This document shows positions 55,397-62,512 of a stretch of 64,000 nt of DNA, in pieces (positions within the stretch are counted from its first letter, which is position 1; every line of letters begins with the position of its first letter). The stretch comes from Flavobacterium sp. Lineage in GTDB: Bacteria > Bacteroidota > Bacteroidia > Flavobacteriales > Flavobacteriaceae. The notes below the pieces were generated by a model. The model saw only the letters and a list, made by a program, of their open reading frames with translations. It did not search any database and was not told the origin of the DNA. Location of the stretch: the NCBI RefSeq assembly GCF_027484205.1, contig NZ_JAIXUB010000012.1, positions 1 to 64,000 on the forward strand. Direction: 5' to 3'. Made by a program: the position numbers and the translations under genes.

Positions 55397-56329
55397 ATGA
55401 AAGTTACAATAGTAGGAGCAGGAAACGTTGGTGCAACATGCGCTGATGCTATCGCTTACAGAAGAATTGCGAGTGAAATCGTATTATTAGATATTAGAGA
55501 AGGTTTTGCTGAAGGTAAAGCTCTAGATATCATGCAAACTCAAACTACTTTAGGTTACAATACAAGAGTTTCAGGAAGCACAAATGATTATTCAAAAACG
55601 GCAGGAAGTGATGTTGTAGTTATTACATCAGGAATTCCAAGAAAACCAGGAATGACTCGTGAAGAATTAATTGGAATCAATGCAGGAATTGTAAAAGGTG
55701 TGGCTGAAAACTTATTAGCTCACTCACCAAACGCCATTGTAGTAGTAGTTTCAAACCCTATGGACACAATGACTTATTTAACATTGAAAGCTACTGGATT
55801 ACCAAAAAATAGAATCATCGGAATGGGTGGTGCTTTAGATAGCTCACGTTTTAAATGTTATTTATCACAAGCTTTAGATAAACCTGCAAATGATATTCAA
55901 GGAATGGTTATTGGTGGTCATGGTGATACTACAATGATTCCTTTAACTCGATTAGCTTCCTATAATGGTGTTCCAGTTTCACAATTTTTATCTGATGATG
56001 AATTAGCAAAAGTATCAGCAGATACTATGGTTGGTGGAGCTACTTTAACAGCTTTATTAGGAACTTCTGCTTGGTATGCGCCAGGTGCATCTGTTGCTTA
56101 TTTAGTGGATAGTATTTTAAATGATCAAAAGAAAATGATTCCTTGCTCAGTAATGCTTGATGGAGAATATGGACAAAGCGATATTTGTATTGGTGTTCCA
56201 TGTATTATTGGTAAAAACGGAGTTGAAAAAATCGTTGATATCAATTTAAATGAAGACGAGAAAGCAAAATTTGCTAAAAGTGCAGAAGCAGTTAGAGCTA
56301 TGAATGCTGATTTGAAATCGGTTTTATAG
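55397..56329 (+). CDS. mdh: Malate dehydrogenase (LDH-like type)
   Basis: This 310-residue NAD-dependent enzyme interconverts malate and oxaloacetate in the TCA cycle. The nucleotide loop is VGAGNVGATCADAIA (5-19). The substrate-specificity loop is SGIPRKPGMTREELIGINAGI near 77-97, where the two arginines R82 and R87 indicate malate, and catalytic VIGGHGDTTMIPLTR near 171-185 contains the histidine. VSNPMDTMTYL is near 117. A strong terminator follows 24 bases after the stop. Confidence 0.96.
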   Translation: MKVTIVGAGNVGATCADAIAYRRIASEIVLLDIREGFAEGKALDIMQTQTTLGYNTRVSGSTNDYSKTAGSDVVVITSGIPRKPGMTREELIGINAGIVKGVAENLLAHSPNAIVVVVSNPMDTMTYLTLKATGLPKNRIIGMGGALDSSRFKCYLSQALDKPANDIQGMVIGGHGDTTMIPLTRLASYNGVPVSQFLSDDELAKVSADTMVGGATLTALLGTSAWYAPGASVAYLVDSILNDQKKMIPCSVMLDGEYGQSDICIGVPCIIGKNGVEKIVDINLNEDEKAKFAKSAEAVRAMNADLKSVL

Positions 56330-56353
56330 TCTATTTTTCAAAATAATTTAAGA

Positions 56354-56388
56354 AGCCAGTTTCGTTTGCTACGAAATTGGCTTTTTTT
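56354..56388 (+). terminator. Terminator of mdh
   Basis: AGCCAGTTTCGT (56354-56365) pairs with ACGAAATTGGCT (56371-56382, one wobble) followed by seven T. Confidence 0.92.
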
Positions 56389-56456
56389 ATATAAAATAAT
56401 TCTTTGTGTAAGTACAGAAATATGACTTTTTGGAACGGAATGAAAGTAATTTCTTG

Positions 56457-56514
56457 ATTTCCTTTTTCCCGCTTTCCATACCTAATTTTTCAACTTCAGC
56501 AAACGAATTGAAGT
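56457..56514 (-). repeat. Partial structured intergenic element, copy 3
   Basis: On the minus strand GGTATGGAAAGCGGGAAAAA then GGAAAT matches the tail of the elements at 12801-12921 and 52141-52230. An ACTTCA/TGAAGT hairpin (56493-56514) sits at the place of the inner stem. The GATTGCA end of the other copies is not present. Confidence 0.45.
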
Positions 56515-56542
56515 AAATAATTTTAAACTAACTCAATATTGG

Positions 56543-56583
56543 GTAAAAAAAAAACAGGATAAAATATTTCATCTTATCCTGTT
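56543..56583 (-). terminator. Terminator of the lipoprotein gene
   Basis: AACAGGATAA (56553-56562) pairs with TTATCCTGTT (56574-56583) with a U-run on the minus strand, 58 bases after the lipoprotein stop at 56641. Confidence 0.85.
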
Positions 56584-56640
56584 GAATTTAATAGCGAATA
56601 CTTTATTAAATCAATTATTCACGCGAAATTTTTTCAAAAA

Positions 56641-57258
56641 TTATGGATTTAATTGTACCTTAAGTTCCTCTTTATCACTTCCTCTGTACATGCTTAAATA
56701 TGCTTTAGATAGATCAGCATCTTTAGGTACTATGAAATAAAATGTTCTTTCAGCTTTCTCACCTTTTTTTACAACTAAACTATTTGCTGTATCAAGATTT
56801 ACTGCATTAGGATTAGCTTTATAAAAATCTGCTGTAAAAGAAGTAAATTTTTGTATTTCTTCTGCTTTATCATCTATATGAAGAGATAAACTTGTATTCA
56901 TTCCAGAAAATATTCCTTTACATTCAAGACTTTCAAGACCAATGTTTACAGCTACTAATTGTTGCTCTTCATTTGGTGCACCATTTTCGAATTCTTTTTC
57001 AGAAAATTTAGCATTAGTAGTATAACTTACAACAGTATATTTTTCTTTTGAGTAGCTTCCTGTTTGATATTGTGCATCATAAGTATTCTCACTTTCATTT
57101 ATAAAAGAAGTACCAGATTGAGTTGTTTTTGGCTCTGGTCTTTGAACACTTGCAGTGGTTTCCTTAGTCTCTTCGTTAGTTTGTTCATTTTTGTTTTCGT
57201 TCTTACAAGATGACAAGATCAGTACACTTGCTAAAATTAAAATTCTAAATTGTTTCAT
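56641..57258 (-). CDS. Lipoprotein with DUF4352-like domain
   Basis: The 205-residue protein has a lipoprotein signal (MKQFRILILASVLILSSC, lipobox LSSC with the cysteine at 18). A low-complexity linker rich in N, E, K and T follows (KNENKNEQTNEETKETT), then an immunoglobulin-like beta domain (QQLVAVNIGLESLECKG, then KKGEKAERTFYFIVPKDA) similar to DUF4352/telokin-type folds. It is probably anchored in the outer membrane. The gene stands alone with its own terminator and faces away from the repeat-rich island to its right. Confidence 0.7.
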   Translation of the reverse strand: MKQFRILILASVLILSSCKNENKNEQTNEETKETTASVQRPEPKTTQSGTSFINESENTYDAQYQTGSYSKEKYTVVSYTTNAKFSEKEFENGAPNEEQQLVAVNIGLESLECKGIFSGMNTSLSLHIDDKAEEIQKFTSFTADFYKANPNAVNLDTANSLVVKKGEKAERTFYFIVPKDADLSKAYLSMYRGSDKEELKVQLNP

Positions 57259-57421
57259 AGTTTCTAAATTATTTAGGAGTTGTTTATAATATATAAAACT
57301 ATAATAATAATCTGTACTAACCTAATATATTTTTCAAAATCAAGAGGCGACTAATTTTAAAAGTTACTCTTTCTAAGCAAAGTGGTCTATTTTAAACAGA
57401 AAGTAAAACCAAAAAAAAGCG

Positions 57422-57448
57422 TAAATGTCTCCTTACTTTACTTTGATA
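57422..57448. repeat. Left copy of a 27-base direct repeat
   Basis: TAAATGTCTCCTTACTTTAC followed by TTTGATA is nearly the same as the sequence at 58480-58506 (23 or 24 of 27 bases by eye) and in the same orientation. The two copies enclose the 42-bp array and the small gene at 57964. Confidence 0.5.
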
Positions 57449-57470
57449 TTTTCTTCTAACATAAAAGAAA

Positions 57471-57764
57471 AGTATAAGTAAGTGTGAAAGAAATACAAAT
57501 TAAGATTCAAAAAGTATAAGTCTGTGCTAAAGAATTACAATTTAGGATTCAAAAAGTATAAGTCTGTACGGAAGAATTACAAATTAGGATTGAAAAAGTA
57601 TAAGTCTGTACGGAAGAATTACAAATTAGGATTGAAAAAGTATAAGTCTGTACGGAAGAATTACAAATTAGGATTCAAAAAGTATAAGTCAGTGCAAAAG
57701 AATTATAAATTAGTATTCAAAAAGTATAAGTCTTTATTGAAGAATTGTAAATTTGGTCGTAAAG
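57471..57764 (+). repeat. 42-bp tandem repeat array, seven copies
   Basis: The word AGTATAAG recurs at 57471, 57513, 57555, 57597, 57639, 57681 and 57723, exactly 42 bases apart. The unit is about AAGTATAAGTCTGTACGGAA followed by GAATTACAAATTAGGATTGA and AA. Copies 2-7 stay open in one frame and could encode a very basic 14-residue repeat (KKYKSVRKNYKLGL) from GTG 57524 to 57769. Copy 1 has TAA and TGA in that frame and no good start codon is present. I therefore treat the array as non-coding or a decayed gene. 42 bases equals four turns of B-DNA. Confidence 0.85.
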
Positions 57765-57869
57765 AGTAAGTTTCTATCCTGTTGTAAATATTATAAATCC
57801 AAATGCATTTTTAAAGTATAATAATTATCATAAATAAAGAATTATTGAGACATTTACTTCGTAAGTTCG

Positions 57870-57897
57870 TTGCACTCGTGTGCGCAGCTCAGTGCAA
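57870..57897. other. Hairpin in the 57.3-58.0 kb gap
   Basis: TTGCACT (57870-57876) pairs with AGTGCAA (57891-57897) in a locally GC-richer patch (57860-57925) that stands out from the AT-rich surroundings. It has no T-run, so it is not a standard terminator. Apart from this, the direct repeat and the 42-bp array, I see no other feature in 57259-57963. Confidence 0.35.
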
Positions 57898-57963
57898 ATA
57901 TGAACACTTTGCGTAGCTTGGGTAAATATTATATGACAACAATAATTGTTAAATAAAAAAGTT

Positions 57964-58404
57964 ATGATAAAGAAAATAAAAGATTATTCAAACGAGGAAT
58001 TAATAGATACATTCGTCAATTTTTGGGATGAAAACGAAGCAATTGAGGCATTAAGTGAATTAAGAAATCGAAAACACTCAAGGACAGAAGAATTTTGTTT
58101 GGAAGTTTTTAATTATTCTGCATTTGATGAATATGATAAAGGTGTAGCAATTTCAATTTACTATTCTTACGATGAAGATAAATCCATAGAATATGAAAAA
58201 GAGCATTATAAAGGTTGGAATTTAATTACTTTAAAGAGTTTGGTATCATTACTTTGGGTAGATTCCAACGAAGAAAACCAATCAGAAAAGAAAAAAGAAC
58301 TCATTAAGCTCATCAAAAAGCATCTCAAAACTCTAAAAAATAATGAAATAGCAGAAATACAATATGATTATGATAGTTTTATGAAGGCATACGAAAATAT
58401 TTAG
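57964..58404 (+). CDS. Small acidic-helical protein of unknown function
   Basis: The ATG at 57964 gives 146 residues (IKKIKDYSNEELIDTFVNFW at the N-terminus). There is no signal peptide and no membrane segment. The protein looks all-helical, with an acidic middle (FDEYDKGVAISIYYSYDEDK) and a lysine-rich helix (KKKELIKLIKKHLKTL) before the end. I do not recognise it. Size and position beside a giant unknown gene would suit an immunity or accessory protein, but this is only a suggestion. It is enclosed by the 27-base direct repeat. Confidence 0.55.
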   Translation: MIKKIKDYSNEELIDTFVNFWDENEAIEALSELRNRKHSRTEEFCLEVFNYSAFDEYDKGVAISIYYSYDEDKSIEYEKEHYKGWNLITLKSLVSLLWVDSNEENQSEKKKELIKLIKKHLKTLKNNEIAEIQYDYDSFMKAYENI

Positions 58405-58479
58405 CTAAATTGTTAAGTAGTTTTAACCAGCAAAGCTCCGCGAAGTATTCTTTACAAAAAGTTCTTATTGAAAGTTACG

Positions 58480-58506
58480 AAAATGTCTCCTGACTTTGCT
58501 CTGATA
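58480..58506. repeat. Right copy of a 27-base direct repeat
   Basis: AAAATGTCTCCTGACTTTGC followed by TCTGATA matches the copy at 57422-57448. The remaining 58507-58704 is AT-rich leader sequence ahead of the giant gene with no clear box. Confidence 0.5.
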
Positions 58507-58704
58507 ACTCTAAAATGTATAATCATTGAATTATTTACTTTTAATATTAAATATTAATGGTAAATATTTGAAAATCAATTTAGTAAAAGTTATTGTATTA
58601 TTTACTTTTTTTAATTTCAGTTGTTAAATTTTTTATAATTATTCATTTTCTTACAATATTTTTTTTTTTGTGCGTTATTACTTTAAATCTAAAAAAATAT
58701 TTAT

Positions 58705-61700
58705 ATGAACAATGAAATTAAAAACACGCTCTTTCGTTTTGTAAGCTTTAGAGCACCAGAACTTTCAAGTGATTTTGAAAAAAATCCAGGATTTATTACG
58801 GATAAGGGAAAAATTGAAGGGGTATTTCTTAATGCAGTTAATAACTTAGCTGCAAATACCACTAAAAGAGAAGCACTGCAAAATGCAGCAAATAGTTTTG
58901 CTCCTAATGCATTGAAAGTTGACAACTTGAAAAATCTTAATAAAGAAATATATGAGTTTTCAAAATGGCTTTCTAAAAATCGTTATAAAGCAACAGAAGA
59001 TGAAATAATACGTAAAGCTGAAGCATTAACTGAAGTTAATTTAGATTTAAAAGTTTTATGGAACAATCTCATTTATCAGGTTGTTACTCAAAATGATTTT
59101 TATGCTAAAGAATTGTTGATGCAACTCATTCTTGCTAATCATGTAATTGAAGAAACTAAAGTTGGAACACACAAAGAAAGAGCTTTGGCTAAAGTTGTTT
59201 TACCAAAATTACTTTTCGTTGAAAATGCAAACAATAATATTGTTGCCGCTAAGGTTGCTTCAAAAGGAGAATCTACAGAGGTACAATTTTCAAACCCAAT
59301 ATTACAATCTTTAGAGAAACAAGCTATTGCACAACAAAATATTGATGTTTTAACAAGTTTGCACTCTGAACTAGCAGTTGCTGAAAAAGCATATAGAAAA
59401 GAGTATCAAAAAGCTTATGATGTTGAATATGATGCCTATAAAGTTACAATAAAACCTTTATTAGACAGATATTATGCTGAATTAGAAACTGCAAAAAATA
59501 GTTGGTGTGAGGTTAGAGATCCAAATGTAGTTTATAATCCAGAAGATCCATGTCAACAAGTACCAACTGTTTCTGAGCCTGAACTTCCTAAGTTTGAGTT
59601 TACGTACACTGACGAAATGGATATTAAGTTTTTATCAAAATATTTAAGTGCTCAAAGCTTAGAAGCTTATAAAAGTATCATTAATCCTGTTGATGAAGAC
59701 GAAGATAATGGAGGTGAACAATTGAGAGTGGTTCTTCCAGCTAGCGAAACTACATTTTCTTCAACTTACAATGTAATATCTCAACTTATTGATGATAACA
59801 ATAACAGTTATACTCAAAATGCAGTTAGTAATGGTTCTACATCATTAGTTGTTGGTGGAACGACCATTGTTGTTCCAAACACAGCAAGTCCATTACAACC
59901 TTTTGAATATGAAATTAAAACCAGTAGAGGATCGAATTTTTCTGTTTCAACTTCAAGAAGATTGCAGATTATGGTTGGAATTCCTGAAGCTTTGTGGAAA
60001 ATTACAGCGGTTCAGTATAAAATGACTCGACTTGACGATTCTGTTGTCTTAAAAAATTCATCTGTTGTAAAACATTATATTGGGTATGATGCAATGTTAA
60101 ACCTTTCAATGACAGGAATAACTAACGATTTAAAAGAACTTTCAATTACCTTTCAGTTCACAAATGGTCAAACAGCTTCAGTTGTAATTCAAAATTTTGC
60201 TTTAGCATCAGTATATAAAGGAACTATTAAGTTTCCTGTACCAACAGAGTTAGAAGGTGATGTTGATAGCCCGAGTGGAAGTACAGGAACGTCTGCTGTA
60301 GCACCTGAACTATCTTTTATTCCTACAGGATTTGGCATGAAACAAATTGGAATTGCTGACTATAATAAGGTAGAACAAACCATTCATGGATATATTGAAG
60401 GTGAAGTAGCCCATATTGAAAATATTATGGCTAGAGAGTTTAAAGAAAAATCTACTCGAAAATTAAGCCGTAGAGAAGTAACAGATACAACATCATCAGA
60501 AACAGAAAGAGAAGAATTAACAGATACTTCAACGGTAGATCGTTTTGAAATGCAAAGCGAAGTAGCTAAAGTTATTGCTAATAGCAAGGATTTTAGTGCT
60601 GGAGTAAATACAGATTACAACTCTAAAACTGGACGTTTTCATTTAGGCACAAGCGCAAACTTTGCGACAAACAATTCTAAAGAAGAAAGTACACGACAAG
60701 CAGTTACCAATGCTAAAGAAATAACGGAAAGAGCGTTAGACAGAATTGTTAGTAAAGTAAAAGAAGAACGAGTAGTTAAGGTTTTAGAGGAGTTTGAAGA
60801 AAACAATACACATGGTTTTGATAACCGAAAAGGTGATCAACATGTTGTAGGTGTATATCGTTGGGTTGACAAAGTGTTTAAAAACCAAATTGTAAACTAT
60901 GGCAAACGTTTGATGTTTGAGTTTTCAATTCCTGAACCTGCTCGTTTACATAACTTAGCTATGACATCTTTAATTGATGAAAACAAGGCAAAAGCTCTAT
61001 CTAAACCACAAGATCCAAGAACAGATACTTCTTATAAATTAGAAAATTATTCCCAATTAACAGAAGATAAATTAAAGTATTGGGCTGGAATTTATAATGC
61101 TGAGGTAAGACCTATGCCTAAAGAGTTCATTACAGTTGGAGAGTCTTTTAGTGTTATGGGTGGAAAAATGGGTACTAAATTAGGACATACTGAATCTATG
61201 TCAGGAAATGGTAAAATTAAAATTCCTGAAGGATACTATGCAATTAGTGCTTTTGGGCAATTTAGTGCTTCTAGTGATAATGATTATCAGGGTAATATTC
61301 TTTCTTTGACCATAGGAAATGTTACTGCAACAGATACAAATCGTTTCCGTCAAAAAGTATTAAAATTAAACTCAACAACAATTTCACCAGCTGTTAGTTT
61401 TGAGTCATTTATTAATGAAGTTCCCGTTTCTTATACTCTCGGAAATCATGTGGCAGGAGATATAACAGCAAATGTAAATTGCAAGTTAACGGCTGAGGCT
61501 AAACTTGAATGGCAAATGGAAACCTTCAATGCTATTATAAGTGCTTACGAAGAGGCTTTGCAAAAATACAATGAAGACTTAGCAATAGAAACAGCAAATG
61601 GAGTTCAAATTTTAGGAACTAATCCTGGTTTTTATAGAGAGATTGAAAATATTATTTTGAGAAAAAATTGTATTTCTTATATGATTTCTAACAACCCAAA

Positions 61701-62448
61701 TGCAAAAAACACTTTTGGTAAAAATTTCTATAAAAAGAACAATTCAGCTGATTCAAATTTAAGTTTTAATAATGCAATGATAGATAACACAGCAGACTTA
61801 GATAATTATGCTGCTTTTGTTAAATTCATCGAACAAGCCTTCGAGTGGGACATCATGAGTTACTACTTCTATCCTTTCTATTGGGCAAATAGAAGTAACT
61901 GGGTTGAAATGTATCAGTACGATCAAACTCACGACCATGTTTTTAAAGCATTCATGCAAAGTGGTATGGCTAGAGTGGTTGTTACTGTAAGACCAGGATT
62001 TGAAGAAGCAGTAAGATACTACATGCAAACAGGTCAAATTTGGAATGGTGGTGAAGTACCAGTAATTGGTGATGAATTGTACATGTCTATTGTTGATGAA
62101 ATGAGAAAAACGGAAGGCGAAAAAGTGGGATTAGCATGGCCAACACGTGTTCCTACTTCAATGACTATTTTACAAGCTGAAAGCATTGGATTAAAAGTAG
62201 ACAAAGCATTACCATATAATGATGATTTAACCGATTTTGAATTCCCTGATGAAGTGCCACAAGGATCACAGATAGTAACGAATTCAGCATTGATAGGTAA
62301 CTCAAATCATGAGGAAATTAGACATATTGAGAATATCGACATAAAAAACGGTTATCTTCAATTAACTACTGATGATACGCCTAGACAAATTGTTGCACAA
62401 ATTTCATTACAAGCAATAAAAAATGCAATGGATGAAAATGCTAATTAA
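58705..62448 (+). CDS. Giant protein of unknown function (1247 residues)
   Basis: The ORF starts ATG AAC AAT GAA and has no signal peptide or membrane helices. Four parts can be seen. Residues 1-290 are helical, with KEALQNAANSFAPNALK-like repeats and an FRFVSFRAPEL start. Residues 290-555 are beta-rich (SRGSNFSVSTSRRLQIMVGI, then VVIQNFALASVYKGTIKFP). Residues 555-750 are a long charged coiled-coil region (HGYIEGEVAHIENIMAREF, TDTSTVDRFEMQSEVAKVIA, then FDNRKGDQHVVGVYRW). The last 500 residues mix beta domains (IPEGYYAISAFGQFSA) with a conserved-looking block YFYPFYWANRSNW and VTVRPGFEEAVRYYMQTG near 1055-1110. I recognise no named family. A second large gene follows. Confidence 0.85.
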   Translation: MNNEIKNTLFRFVSFRAPELSSDFEKNPGFITDKGKIEGVFLNAVNNLAANTTKREALQNAANSFAPNALKVDNLKNLNKEIYEFSKWLSKNRYKATEDEIIRKAEALTEVNLDLKVLWNNLIYQVVTQNDFYAKELLMQLILANHVIEETKVGTHKERALAKVVLPKLLFVENANNNIVAAKVASKGESTEVQFSNPILQSLEKQAIAQQNIDVLTSLHSELAVAEKAYRKEYQKAYDVEYDAYKVTIKPLLDRYYAELETAKNSWCEVRDPNVVYNPEDPCQQVPTVSEPELPKFEFTYTDEMDIKFLSKYLSAQSLEAYKSIINPVDEDEDNGGEQLRVVLPASETTFSSTYNVISQLIDDNNNSYTQNAVSNGSTSLVVGGTTIVVPNTASPLQPFEYEIKTSRGSNFSVSTSRRLQIMVGIPEALWKITAVQYKMTRLDDSVVLKNSSVVKHYIGYDAMLNLSMTGITNDLKELSITFQFTNGQTASVVIQNFALASVYKGTIKFPVPTELEGDVDSPSGSTGTSAVAPELSFIPTGFGMKQIGIADYNKVEQTIHGYIEGEVAHIENIMAREFKEKSTRKLSRREVTDTTSSETEREELTDTSTVDRFEMQSEVAKVIANSKDFSAGVNTDYNSKTGRFHLGTSANFATNNSKEESTRQAVTNAKEITERALDRIVSKVKEERVVKVLEEFEENNTHGFDNRKGDQHVVGVYRWVDKVFKNQIVNYGKRLMFEFSIPEPARLHNLAMTSLIDENKAKALSKPQDPRTDTSYKLENYSQLTEDKLKYWAGIYNAEVRPMPKEFITVGESFSVMGGKMGTKLGHTESMSGNGKIKIPEGYYAISAFGQFSASSDNDYQGNILSLTIGNVTATDTNRFRQKVLKLNSTTISPAVSFESFINEVPVSYTLGNHVAGDITANVNCKLTAEAKLEWQMETFNAIISAYEEALQKYNEDLAIETANGVQILGTNPGFYREIENIILRKNCISYMISNNPNAKNTFGKNFYKKNNSADSNLSFNNAMIDNTADLDNYAAFVKFIEQAFEWDIMSYYFYPFYWANRSNWVEMYQYDQTHDHVFKAFMQSGMARVVVTVRPGFEEAVRYYMQTGQIWNGGEVPVIGDELYMSIVDEMRKTEGEKVGLAWPTRVPTSMTILQAESIGLKVDKALPYNDDLTDFEFPDEVPQGSQIVTNSALIGNSNHEEIRHIENIDIKNGYLQLTTDDTPRQIVAQISLQAIKNAMDENAN

Positions 62449-62465
62449 TAATTAACTAATTAAAT

Positions 62466-62499
62466 CACTTCCAACGTATTTTGGTTGGAAGTGGTTTTT
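62466..62499 (+). terminator. Terminator-like hairpin between the two large genes
   Basis: ACTTCCAAC (62467-62475) pairs with GTTGGAAGT (62484-62492) and is followed by GGTTTTTA. It ends only 14 bases before the start of the next gene, so it may be a partial terminator that sets the ratio of the two products. Confidence 0.7.
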
Positions 62500-62512
62500 A
62501 AAATTAAAATGA

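Noticed and set aside
57471..57764. CRISPR array
   Set aside because: Units are contiguous with no unique spacers, and no cas gene is near.
57524..57769. 81-residue lysine/tyrosine-rich protein gene
   Set aside because: GTG start lies inside the repeat, the preceding unit has two stops in the same frame, and no leader or start signal is visible. Kept only as a repeat.
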